This document shows, piece by piece, positions 1 to 11,119 of a DNA stretch of 64,000 bases (the stretch's first letter is position 1; each line of letters begins with the position of its first letter). The position numbers were made by a program, and so were the translations under genes. Under the pieces are notes generated by a model, which was not told the DNA's origin, ran no database searches, and was given only the letters and a program-made list of their open reading frames with translations. The stretch covers positions 59,240,351-59,304,350 of the forward strand of contig OX638131.1 of NCBI GenBank assembly GCA_951804985.1, in the 5' to 3' direction. This stretch comes from Dryomyza anilis. Its lineage: Eukaryota; Arthropoda; Insecta; Diptera; Dryomyzidae.

Positions 1-324
1 GTCATGCTGATTATTAGCACTACTCGTCGTCACGCGTCGATAGTCGATGATAGCATATACAATTCTTAGTTTTTATTATTTCTATGTCATTTCGTACAAA
101 TAGACCGAATCGTTTCATTTGTTGTTCACAACTCCAAAGAAACGTGCGCCGCAGGTACTTAACATCGCTCAACAACAAACAGCAGCAATAGGTAGCAACA
201 GAAAGAGTATATTAGATATAAAGTTAAACGTAAGTAGTTAAAAAAATAAATAAATTAATATAATAAAATGAAATAAAAAAAAAATATAATAAAATAAAAA
301 AAATAATAAAGAAAAATAGTTTAT

Positions 325-1043
325 TTTTATACCCTACACTAAAAGTGAAAGGGTATATTCAGTTTGTTACGCCGTTTGTAACACCCATAATGAAGCATCT
401 CCGGTATGGAAAAGTATATATATATATATTCTTGATCAGCTTGATCTCCTGAGTCGATTTAGCGATGTCCGTCTATCTGTCCGTCTGTCTGTCTGTCTGT
501 CTGTCTGTCTGTTGAAATCACGATTACAGAAAAAATGGAAGAAACTTAAGATTTAGATTACTTATATATCTAAGCTGTCTGAACAAGAAAATTGGCTTGA
601 TCGGTCTATTGTGACCTGAGAACCGACCACTTATGTTCAAATACCTCGTATAAAATTTATATCTACAGATCAATTTTACTGTATACGTGCTTAGGAACAC
701 TTTTTTTGGTCGAATATATATTGACTCATGCTCAAATACATGAAAATATTGGTTTCCGGCGAAACGACTTGTGGTTCACAAAAAAAAGTGAAATTCGGTA
801 CACATACCCATTTGTAAATATGGATATCAAATGAATGGAAATTCTTCAGCGATTGAAAGTTTGTAGTTATTTTCAGGATTCGTATACCCTGATGATCTAT
901 ATACCACTTTTAATGGTAACCACACATATGTGTAGGGTATTTATAGTCGGCTTAGACCGTAATATAATTTTGATAATCCTAACTATCATACTTAAACCTA
1001 CTTTAAAATTTCCCATGTGATTTAACCTTCTCAACTGGTTTTT
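325..1043 (+). mobile_element. mini-me / DINE-1-type element 1
   Basis: Starts at ATACCCTACACTAAAAGTG and ends just after the conserved 3' block TTTCCCATGTGATTTAACC. Between them lies the hallmark core: a TA tract (413-430), then TTCTTGATCAGC and CCTGAGTCGATTTAGCGATG, then a GTCY tract (466-511). That order, TA microsatellite, conserved core, GTCY microsatellite, is the described signature of dipteran mini-me elements, which belong to the non-coding DINE-1/Helitron-like group. No coding capacity. Family assignment rests on motif recognition only. Confidence 0.82.
466..511 (+). repeat. GTCY proto-microsatellite of mini-me
   Basis: GTCC/GTCT tetranucleotide tract inside mini-me element 1. The equivalent tract in copy B (about 3051-3084) is shorter, so it has changed length since the duplication. 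Confidence 0.85.
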
Positions 1044-1738
1044 ATTAATTCACGTTGATCAGCCGTACACTGTTTACCTCGACGCATTGCTTGACAATTT
1101 TAAATAAATTTTGATCATATAACACAAATAGCTAATATTTTCGGGGAATATATAAAATCACTACTATTATTTTGACTGCCCAAATAAGCGCGTTGCTTGC
1201 AAAATTTCGAATTGCAACAACAAAATTTTTCTGTTGACATAGCGGTGTATATTTTATTTTTCTCTCTTTATATGACGTAATTATATAGTTGATAAAGCAG
1301 CCAGCTTTAAAAATACCACACGTTAAAGTATATTTACTTATACAACTACAATTATTTTGACTGCAAATGTATATATATATATTGATTCAAAATTGGATTT
1401 TATTTTCCCACGGGATCGCTCACCATACGATCATCAAAGTTGCAATGAAAAACTTTGTATCGTTACACCTAACAATTGTTATTTAGATATCCAATGCATC
1501 TTATAAATATAATTTAATCGCGGGCCTAGGTAAAAGTAATAAATTCGTATAAAACGCAAGTTTTCAGATATTGAATTATTAATTGGAATAGGATTTCCAA
1601 CATTTTAGATGCAATAATGTACAGAATATAGATATTCATTTCTGAAAAAAAATGTGTTCTATTGGAACACCCAATGATATACAGGGTGTTTTTTTTTAAT
1701 TTCCTTTACAAAAATTGATACAACCGTATACTTAATTA

Positions 1739-2482
1739 CACTCTAGGAAAAATTTACTATAATAAATGTAGGAATCCGGTTTCCTCTTATTAATGTAGTA
1801 ATTTACACATAAAAGTATGTAAAATTAGTACACATCTGTAGTGTCAAAATACAATTTTATGAGTGTAAAAAATCCACACAAAACTCTGTATTTATTCTCA
1901 TAATGCGTGTTAAAAAAAACACAACAGAACGGGTAGTTTTTTAAGGTTAAATATTATTAGAAAACTTTACATCATCTCAACGAGGCGGATTCAGCAAATG
2001 TGAAAAAAATTCTGTACACAAAATGAAAAAGTTCACTGTCCGCAAACATGAAGGTACATCTTGGGAGATGCCATTCTAATTGCACACAAATTAATTTCAC
2101 ATTCACCAACAATCCGCCCTTGCATATTTATTTTATTGAATATATGCAAATTTTCTTTTCTGTGGAGTCTTCTAAAATGGCGCAGACAAGAGCGTTCGCG
2201 TCAGCTAATGATTTTGTTACACATTATGTGTGTGTGCTAGACGTCATTTGTATACACTTGAATGTGTTTATATACAAAACATTGCAGAATCTGTAAATTT
2301 ACCATTTTAATAGTACGATTCAACTCAAAACAGTTCATTGGTGTAAAATAACATATTTTTCATGAAAAACACGTCAAATGTTTATTTTTACGGACGTATT
2401 AGTGTTTTATTTGAAAAAATGTGTAAATTAACTGTAATAAATGTAGCAAATTCACTACTTCTAAATCAGATTTCTTAGAGTG
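1739..2482. mobile_element. 744-bp MITE with CACTCTA termini (copy A)
   Basis: Begins CACTCTAGGAAAAA and ends TTTCTTAGAGTG, an imperfect terminal inverted repeat, with a TA dinucleotide on each side (1737-1738 and 2483-2484). The TA target and short terminal repeat fit a Tc1/mariner-type non-autonomous element, but no transposase is present to prove it. Confidence 0.6.
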
Positions 2483-2907
2483 TAGTTTTTAAAGAATTCT
2501 CTTTTATGTATTTATTTTTACTTCGAAACCTCAATTGGAATCCGGATATACATCTACCAGACGAACAATTCTTGGTGTCATATTTGTATTTAAATTAATT
2601 AATACTCGTCGTCACGCGTCAATAGTCGATGATAGCATATACAGTTCTTAGTTTTTATTATTTCTATGTCATTTCGTACAAATAGACCGTCGAATCGTTT
2701 CATTTGTTGTTCACAACTCCAAAGAAACGTGCGCCGCAGGTACTTAACATCGCTCAACAACAAACAGCAGCAATAGGTAGCAACAGCAAGAGTAGATTAG
2801 ATATAAAATTAAACGTAAGTAGTTAAAAAAATAAATAAATTAATATAATAAATGAAATAAAAAAAAAATATAATAAAATAAAAAAAAGAATAAAGAAAAA
2901 TAGTTTA

Positions 2908-3617
2908 TTTTTATACCCTACACTAAAAGTGAAAGGGTATATTCAGTTTGTTACGCCGTTTGTAACACTCATAATGAAGCATCTCCGGTATGGAAAAGTA
3001 TATATATATATATTCTTGATCAGCTTGATCTCCTGAGTCGATTTAGCGATGTCCGTCTATCTGTCCGTCTGTCTGTCTGTCTGTTGAAATCACGATTACA
3101 GAAAAAATGGAAGAAACTTAAGATTTAGATTACTTATATATCTAAGCTGTCTGAACAAGAAAATTGGCTTGATCGGTCTATTGTGACCTGAGAACCGACC
3201 ACTTATGTTCAAATACCTCGTATAAAATTTATATCTACAGATCAATTTTACTGTATACGTGCTTAGGAACACTTTTTTTGGTCGAATATATATTGACTCA
3301 TGCTCAAATACATGAAAATATTGGTTTCCGGCGAAACGACTTGTGGTTCACAAAAAAAAGTGAAATTCGGTACACATACCCATTTGTAAATATGGATATC
3401 AAATGAATGGAAATTCTTCAGCGATTGAAAGTTTGTAGTTATTTTCAGGATTCGTATACCCTGATGATCTATATACCACTTTTAATGGTAACCACACATA
3501 TGTGTAGGGTATTTATAGTCGGCTTAGACCGTAATATAATTTTGATAATCCTAACTATCATACTTAAACCTACTTTAAAATTTCCCATGTGATCTAACCT
3601 TCTCAACTGGTTTTTAT
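2908..3617 (+). mobile_element. mini-me / DINE-1-type element 2
   Basis: Copy B counterpart of the element at 325-1043, with the same ends and core. It was duplicated with the segment rather than inserted independently. Confidence 0.82.
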
Positions 3618-4287
3618 TAATTCACGTTGATCAGCCGTACACTGTTTACCTCGACACATTGCTTGACAATTTTAAATAAATTTTGATCATATAACACAAA
3701 TAGCTAATATTTTCGGGGAATATATAAAATCACTACTATTATTTTGACTGCCCAAATAAGCGCGTTGCTTGCTAAATTTCGAATTGCAACAACAAAATTT
3801 TTCTGTTGACATAGCGGTGTATATTTTATTTTTCTCTCTTTATATGACGTAATTATATAGTTGATAAAGCAGCCAGCTTTAAAAATACCACACGTTAAAG
3901 TATATTTACTTATACAACTACAATTATTTTGACTGCAAATATATATATATATATTGATTCAAAATTGGATTTTATTTTCCCACGGGATCGCTCACCATAC
4001 GATCATCAAAGTTGCAATGAAAAACTTTGTATCGTTACACCTAACAATTGTTATTTAGATATCCAATGCATCTTATAAATATAATTTAATCGCGGGCCTA
4101 CGCAAGTTTTCAGATATTGAATTATTAATTGGAATAGGATTTCCAACATTTTAGATACAATAATGTACAGAATATAGATATTCATTTCTGAAAAAAAAAT
4201 GTGTCTATTGGAACACCCAATGATATACAGGGTGTTTTTTTTTTTTAATTTCCTTTACAAAAATTGATACAACCGTATACTTAATTA

Positions 4288-5031
4288 CACTCTAGGAAAA
4301 ATTTACTATAATAAATGTAGGAATCCGGTTTCCTCTTATTAATGTAGTAATTTACACATAAAAGTATGTAAAATTAGTACACATCTGTAGTGTCAAAATA
4401 CAATTTTATGAGTGTAAAAAATCCACACAAAACTCTGTATTTATTCTCATAATGCGTGTTAAAAAAAACACAACAGAACGGGTAGTTTTTTAAGGTTAAA
4501 TATTATTAGAAAACTTTACATCATCTCAACGAGACGGATTCAGCAAATGTGAAAAAAATTCTGTACACAAAATGAAAAAGTTCACTGTCCGCAAACATGA
4601 ATGTACATCTTGGGAGATGCCATTTTAATTGCACACAAATTAATTTCACATTCACCAACAATCCGCCCTTGCATATTTATTTTATTGAATATATGCAAAT
4701 TTTCTTTTCTGTGGAGTCTTCTAAAATGGCGCAGACAAGAGCGTTCGCGTCAGCTAATGATTTTGTTACACATTATGTGTGTGTGCTAGACGTCATTTGT
4801 ATACACTTGAATGTGTTTATATACAAAACATTGCAGAATCTGTAAATTTACCATTTTAATAGTACGATTCAACTCAAAACAGTTCATTGGTGTAAAATAA
4901 CATATTTTTCATGAAAAACACGTCAAATGTTTATTTTTACGGACGTATTAGTGTTTTATTTGAAAAAATGTGTAAATTAACTGTAATAAATGTAGCAAAT
5001 TCACTACTTCTAAATCAGATTTCTTAGAGTG
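4288..5031. mobile_element. 744-bp MITE with CACTCTA termini (copy B)
   Basis: Copy B counterpart of 1739-2482, same length, same terminal inverted repeat and same TA flanks. Confidence 0.6.
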
Positions 5032-5152
5032 TAGTTTTTAAAGAATTCTCTTTTATGTATTTATTTTTACTTCGAAACCTCAATTGGAATCCGGATATAC
5101 ATCTACCAGACGAACAATTCTTGGTGTCATATTTGTATTTAAATTAATTAAT

Positions 5153-5913
5153 GGAGGCATAGAATCAAGTTATTTACTTCAAATTATATCTCTAAATTGT
5201 TCTACAAGACAAACCAGACAATATATTCCGATAAAATTGAGCATATGAAGCTGTAACTACGCTTTAAATGATCCGTTCCGTCGCACATTGGGAAAAAACG
5301 ACATAAAATAAGCGCATGTTGTTCTATAACACTGAAAAATGATTCTAAAATCTTGAAACTATGTTACTAATAGTAGAAGATAATGGAGAATCTAGAATTG
5401 TAATATTTTTTTTTTGGGAACTTATGGAATTCACTAGTTATAGTGCATCCAATGTGTAGTATATATTAGTACATTAGGGTGCCCTGGAGAAAAGAAAAGT
5501 ATTTAATTTTTTAAACAGTAACACGATTTGGGCATTCTCCTGTGCAGAAGTTTCTTTCTGTAATTATTTTCAGATTTTTACAACGCGATTAAAGGTCACG
5601 ATTTAAAGGTCACAGGCAGTTTATAGATGTTTGATCACGTTAGGAATTATGTTTAATTTAATGTAATATTTTGCTTTATACTTACATTTATAAATCAATT
5701 ATAAAAGTGTAATATTAGTGTTAAAAATATTAAAGGATATTTAAAAAACTTCAAGGATATTCTCTTTACCTTCAAAGTCAAAATTTTGTGACAATTTTTT
5801 TATTGTGTTTTAAATTCGGAAAATTAATTTTTAAAACAATTCTTAAAATGATTAAATGTCTTAACAGATATTGGCAACAAATGCCTACTAATACAAAAAT
5901 ATATAAAACTTGT
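5153..5913. other. AT-rich stretch without recognised features
   Basis: I see no gene, tandem array or terminal repeats here. It separates the tandem duplication from the nested hAT/mini-me block. Confidence 0.6.
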
Positions 5914-6168
5914 AAGGAAGGTTAGGTCACATGAGTTATTTTAAACTAGGAAAATTGTGATAGTTTGTGTGATGAAATTAGTAAGAATTGCGAAAATTAT
6001 AGTCGATCTAGGCCGACTATAAATACCCTACACATATTTGATAATGTGCGCCGGTACTATAAAAGTGTTTCATAGGTCGTGAAGATATACGAATTCTAAA
6101 ACTTTCTCAAAACTTGCAACCGCCGAAGAATTACGTGTCATTTGAGACCCATAAGTACAAATGGGTAG

Positions 6169-7699
6169 TAGGGATGTCAATCCCGGACTATTTTTCAATC
6201 CCGAAATTTCGGGACTAAAAAATTTGAATCCCGGGATCCCGGGATTAGTCCCGGGATTTAAAAATATAATAGCAAAGACATAAAATAACCATATCTGTGT
6301 TTAAATAATAAACAATTATAATGCTTAAGTCAAACAAAAGTCATATATTCAAATGCATCTGTTTTCAGGTTGGGTATTCAAATATGGTATACTAAATCCG
6401 CGATATATAAACCCCAGTTGATCATCAAACATTTTTTGAATTCTTTTTATTTAAAATTTATTTTTTAGTACAAATATAATAAAATTAAAATTTTGAATGA
6501 ACAACAAAATTTGTTATTGGGATATTGGTTTTTTGTGGAAAACAATATTTTATAAAAAAAATATAATTTTATAAAAAAAAATATAATTTTAAAAAAATAA
6601 ATAGTTTTAAAAATTTTGAAATATTTGAACTTTTAATTTCAAAATTATTTAAGTTGTATGTGATTTAACCGGTTATTGCAACCAAATCTCAAACGACGAA
6701 GTTGACTTGTTCATGGGCAATAACTATTTTAATTTTTATTCAATGTCTGTTTAGTCTTTTTATAAAAACAAAGTTTGTTTTTATATGCAGTGAAAAATGC
6801 AAAAATAATAAATTACATTTTTCTCCAAAACATTACGTATACGGAAAAAACTAAAAACGCAGTTCGAATCAGTACATTAAAATAATATAGGCATGTTATG
6901 AGTAAATGATTGCCGAACAGTGTTATTAGTCGAAAGTGACGTAATTTTTAAAAATGTGTGAATTTGTTCAAAGTCAAAAAGCATGTAATTCATTATTAGT
7001 TACGTCAGTGTTTTAAGATTTTAGTCCATTAAATCCAAGGATTGAAACCGTAGCCGAAACCGAAACCGATATCCGTTTAAAACCGATATCCATTTAAAAC
7101 CGAAACCGTAATCGAAACCGTTATACGAAAATCAGAAATAAACCGTTTCGGTTTTATACCAGTTTAAAACGGTTTTTAAAAAAGCATAAAAAGAAACAGG
7201 AAAACAAATTTTATTTTATATAGAAGATCTTAAGTACAAGGCATGTTTAATGTCATTTAATAAAATTTTGAATTCCCAAAATAAAAATTTTTTCTTGTAC
7301 AATTTTCGGCGAGCTACACTAAGCTTATGTCCCATAGTGCAATGTTAAGTTATTTGAAAAATATGGAACTAAAAGAAATTTTATACAAAAACCGAAATCA
7401 AAACCGAAACCGTAACTTGGAACCGGTATACTGAAACCGTTTCGTAATAAAAACCTAAAACCGAAATCAAAACCGCTATTCGTTTAGGTTTCAAACCTTG
7501 ATTAAATGTTAGATTTACTTTTTCACAAAATGTGTACACAAACATTGAAAGACTTTTGAATAAACTATTAAAAATTGATCTACTAGCGTTTTTTGTAATC
7601 CCGAAAATCCCGGGATTTAACGATGATCCCGGGATGAGTTTTTCGGGACTGTTTTGACTCAAATCCCGGGATCCCGGGATCCCGGGATTGACATCCCTA
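6169..7699. mobile_element. hAT-type element A, 1531 bp, with 8-bp TSD
   Basis: Terminal inverted repeats TAGGGATGTCAATCCCGG and its near-perfect complement ending at 7699 are flanked by a perfect 8-bp duplication ATGGGTAG (6161-6168 and 7700-7707). Eight-base duplications and an A/G-rich 5' terminus are typical of the hAT superfamily. Both subterminal regions carry several copies of the palindrome ATCCCGGGAT (three on the left near 6227-6260, about five on the right at 7599-7690). No transposase was seen, so it is non-autonomous or gutted. It contains a second hAT element. Confidence 0.85.
7036..7500. mobile_element. hAT-type MITE B, 465 bp, nested in element A
   Basis: Starts CAAGGATTGAAACC and ends GGTTTCAAACCTTG, with flanks ATTAAATC (7028-7035) and ATTAAATG (7501-7508), an 8-bp target duplication with one mismatch. 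The subterminal DNA is built of AACCGAAACCG-like repeats in opposite orientations at the two ends. The same termini bound the larger element at 56238-58850. Confidence 0.85.
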
Positions 7700-8074
7700 A
7701 TGGGTAGGTATACTGAAAAGATTTTATTTCTAATAAATATAATTTTTTAAATTTGAATATTCATTAAAAACATCTTTATAGTTGAAATGAAAGGTATTCA
7801 ACACAGTATTACTTTGTAATATTTGTCGAAATCGGTTCTGAGGTTACTGAGTTTGTAAAAATTAGCACCCTCTGTTGGTGAAATTTGAAACTAACGTTAA
7901 CCGCTTCCTACAGAGTCTCAATATATAATTTCATGCAGATATAATCTGTGCTTGCGTCTCATTTACTCTTGCACAGTGGAGCAAATTACGTCTTTTCGTA
8001 ACAGTGCCCTCCACCTAAATATGTTCGTCCCGAACCAAGCGCGGATCCGTGGTGCGAGGCAATCGCATTCAAAA

Positions 8075-8345
8075 CATTACAAAATGGAAAAGGCGTCTAA
8101 TTTACAGAAATTTTGCGCCTTTCTAAAAGAACGCAAAATATAGAGAAAGGCGCAAAATTTTCAAAAAAAACACAAAATGAAAATGCGCATAATATTCGGA
8201 ATTTTTGGGTCTTTTTAAAAGAGCGGAAACTAGAGAGAAAGGCGCTAAATTTTCAAAAAAGATTGGAAAAGAACCCTAAAATACAGAATGTTTGCCCCTT
8301 TTTAAAGATCGCAAAATATGGAAGAAGGCGTTGTAAAACTATAAG
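8075..8345. repeat. degenerate tandem repeat, about 92-bp period
   Basis: A block containing GAGAAAGGCGCAAAATTTTC (about 8142) recurs as GAGAAAGGCGCTAAATTTTC (about 8234), with a decayed third copy near 8320-8335. An open frame runs through it but looks like a by-product of the repeat. A similar GGCGCAAA block occurs near 10095. Confidence 0.55.
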
Positions 8346-9115
8346 TGGAAATAGCATTTTTGAAAATTCGATAAATGTTCGATTATTTGTAGTTTTAGAT
8401 GTGTTTGTGTATTTTTCATAATTAAAAATCATATATTTACAAACAATATTTTTAAGTATGTCCAATCGGTACTCTGTCCAATCGGCACTGCGCTATAAGT
8501 TATTATTGTTTAAAATTATAATTGAAGAAGGTATTAGCAAATATTTGCAAGGAAAAAATAACTTTTAAGCAGAAATCCTTGTTTCGCTCTTCAATAACAT
8601 TTTGTTTTTCCGTACTGTTTTAGATACCCCTTGAAGATTGGAAAAATCAGAAAATTTTATTTTTTTTTCACCTGAAAAATAAATTTAAAATTTCTACTCA
8701 GTGATTGCTGCTTATGGATTTTTGAAAATACATTGTGTATATCTGAAGTAGTTTTCAAACGAGATGTCGGTATTGATCCCCTTTAATATGATACACAAAT
8801 TGAATTTTGTTTCCAAAGCGTAATGAGATATGTATACCTTCCTAAAATCAGAGACCAAAAATAATTTTCAGATTTATATGTAAAAAGTAATTGTATGAAA
8901 TGATTCCACTATAAAACAAAGGGTACCATTAGAAAACATTCCATGAACATTTTTAATTAATGGCCTTATTTTGATTATAGGACTGTTAAATTTTAAAATA
9001 TTTTTTAATAATTATATTTGAGAAATATAAATAAAAGTTTGATTATATATATCATAGTAATTATTTTTGATAAATATTTTCAAAACTCATATATAATTTT
9101 TATTTTAGATACATA
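8346..9115. other. AT-rich stretch without recognised features
   Basis: No gene, terminal repeat or array that I can support. Confidence 0.55.
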
Positions 9116-9332
9116 CACCCAGAAAAAAATACTATATAAATAATAGTTTTTTACTATTAAAAATAGTCAATAGGATAAATTATTATTTTAATCGGAAAAT
9201 ACCATTAAATACTATAAAATACCATGACATTGCAATTGAGTTTATATGAAGAGATTTTTTTGTATACTATTAAATCAATAATTGTCCTATTGACCAATTT
9301 TAATGGGATTTGAGGGAATTTTTTTCTGGGTG
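9116..9332. mobile_element. 217-bp MITE with CACCCAGAAAAA termini
   Basis: Starts CACCCAGAAAAAAAT and ends ATTTTTTTCTGGGTG, a near-perfect terminal inverted repeat, with TA on both sides (9114-9115 and 9333-9334). The interior is AT-rich with ACTATTAAA-like motifs. The TA target suggests a Tc1/mariner-mobilised MITE. Confidence 0.75.
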
Positions 9333-9334
9333 TA

Positions 9335-10070
9335 TTTATGAAAATCAAAATTAATTATTATTTTTGATATATATGGAAACAAGTCGTTACTCCTACCAAA
9401 AAATCTCAAAATCTCCAAACAAATTGACTGAACTATACATAACTGGATGAAGCGAAATATTTTTTTCTTCAAACTATCCCCTCTGTTTGGGTAGTTTTAA
9501 CAACTGAGTTCAATTTATACACGAATAATATATAGATACAAGTGTGGGTACCTACACGAAAATAAATTTACTCAGGAGTTAAAAAAAAAAAAAAAAAATA
9601 TTTTCTAAATAAAATGTCGCCTGCGGTGCTTCCTCGATATAACTTCCCAACGAAATGTTATAATTAAATGTTGAGTCACTTCTAGTCACTTAAAAAAGGT
9701 GTTCAGCGTTGCCTATTCATTTCTAAATTTCGGTGTCATTTTGGTAAATAATTAAATATTTTCTAAAAATCAGCATTTCATTTAAATTTTTTTTTTTTTT
9801 TTCATAATAACAAATCCTTATCACTGTGGTCATCAGATCATACAAATAACCATATAAATACAAATGTGGCAATTAATTTAAGTACCTATATGACCAAATT
9901 GGTACGTGCACCGGTTTTCGATTTTCTAGAGTACCACCGTTCCGATCGCATCCTATTTTTTTTCTTTTTTAACCAAATATGTGTTTTAAAGAAAAAAGTT
10001 AAGTTGTGTGTAATTCATTATTCACTGTATTTAATAAAAATTATTAAAAAGGACCCAAAATTAATTTTTG
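9335..10070. other. AT-rich stretch without recognised genes
   Basis: Contains homopolymer runs (A near 9580-9598, T near 9788-9802) and a GTGCACCGGTTTTCGATTTT block near 9907. A related block sits near 13169, so it is probably a scrap of an unidentified interspersed repeat. Confidence 0.45.
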
Positions 10071-10560
10071 GGGCGCATTTTAGAAAAATTTGAAAAAAGG
10101 CGCAAATTCTTGAATGTTCTTGAAACTGTTCGGAATTTTTCTGATGTTTCTGCTCTATTTTATTGGAATTTTCAAGAAGTTTCTATTCCATTTTGTTGGA
10201 ATTTTCTTGAAATTTTCCAGAAATTTTTGATCTTATTTGTTGGAATTTTTTGAGCTACTATCTGAAACTGTTGTTGCATAGCTCCGATCAATTGGCTCAT
10301 ATCAAAAACTTGTGTCTGTACTTTCTCCTCTGTGTCCAGATTTTTCGACGACAATGAGGCAGCTTCAATTTCAAATTCGTCCTCCACGCGAGAAGAATGC
10401 CTTGGGCCTCCAATTCTTCCATTAGGCGCTTCTGCAGCTCTACTTTCGTATCAGCAGTTACAAGATTACGCACCTTCTTTAGCTGGTCGACTTTAAGTTG
10501 ATCGAATTCAACAATTTTGTATCACAATCCCACTTCTTAAAAAATAATCAATTTATATCA
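10071..10560 (-). pseudogene. gag-like fragment with SAP-like segment
   Basis: On the minus strand, from about 10530 to 10400, the frame reads a segment with DQLKVDQLKKVRNL followed by KVELQKRLMEELEAQG. That resembles the SAP-like, Leu/Lys-rich N-terminus found in the gag of some insect LTR retroelements. Downstream (10390-10100) come glutamine-rich and repetitive stretches (QLIGAMQQQFQIV, then F-Q-x-N repeats) consistent with a gag coiled coil. Reading requires frame changes, there is no usable start, and no pol follows. The GTGGGATTGTGATAC stretch just upstream (minus sense, near 10520) could belong to a retroelement leader. The SAP assignment is from pattern only; it could be another Lys/Leu-rich coil. 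Confidence 0.4.
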
Positions 10561-10661
10561 ACTGCTGAATTTGTACAATTTAGCTTTACAATGTTCACTC
10601 ACGATACGCACTAGTTCACTATTAAATCACAACTGGTAAATAATCAGATGCGGTGCCCTTA

Positions 10662-10947
<286 letters not shown>

Positions 10948-11119
10948 TTTGTAGATTTTATTTTTATTTTTATTTCTTTTTAACAAGATTAGATAGTCAT
11001 CTATTTATAAGAAAAAACTTAAAATATAAATCATTTTTATATGACAAAACTCAGAAATTGTCAAATGAGTTCTTTTATGGACAGTCAAAAAAATAGTAGT
11101 GCAGTATTCAAATAAGAAT

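Larger units (their letters stand above)
21..2602. repeat. 2.58-kb tandem segmental repeat, copy A
   Basis: Bases from TACTCGTCGTCACGCGTC (21) to about 2602 recur almost unchanged from 2603 to 5152, head to tail. The offset falls from 2582 at the left end to about 2550 at the right, because copy B has a shorter GTCT tract and lacks about 26 bases present at 1527-1552. Each copy holds a gene-free A/T-rich leader, a mini-me element and a TA-flanked MITE. The short open frames in it carry no recognisable protein. Most likely a recent tandem duplication. Confidence 0.93.
2603..5152. repeat. 2.55-kb tandem segmental repeat, copy B
   Basis: Second copy of the 21-2602 segment in the same orientation. 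It ends at AAATTAATTAA (about 5152), the same sequence that closes copy A, and unrelated DNA follows. Differences from copy A are scattered substitutions, small homopolymer changes, a contracted GTCT tract and a deletion near 4094. Confidence 0.93.
5914..7930 (-). mobile_element. mini-me fragment (minus), split by a hAT insertion
   Basis: Read on the minus strand, 5914-6168 gives the mini-me 3' end in reverse: the CATGTGACCTAACC block, the TATAGTCGGCCTAGA block, the GTGTAGGGTATTTATAG block and the TACCCATTTG block. The element resumes at about 7708 after the hAT insertion and fades by about 7930. The core with the TA and GTCY tracts is not recognisable. The right boundary is approximate. Confidence 0.6.

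Noticed and set aside
835..1020. 61-codon open frame, identical at 3407-3592, looking conserved
   Set aside because: Lies inside the mini-me element and is identical only because of the tandem duplication.
2048..2296. 82-codon open frame repeated at 4597-4845
   Set aside because: Inside the 744-bp MITE; no domain, and the copies are recent duplicates.
21..5152. Pair of LTRs of one retroelement
   Set aside because: The copies abut with no internal region, primer site or polypurine tract; a tandem duplication fits.
8113..8421. 102-codon Lys/Asn-rich open frame
   Set aside because: Runs through a degenerate 92-bp tandem repeat; composition and repetition explain it.
9866..10093. 75-codon open frame near the gag scrap
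   Set aside because: Phe/Lys runs from homopolymers; no family resemblance.
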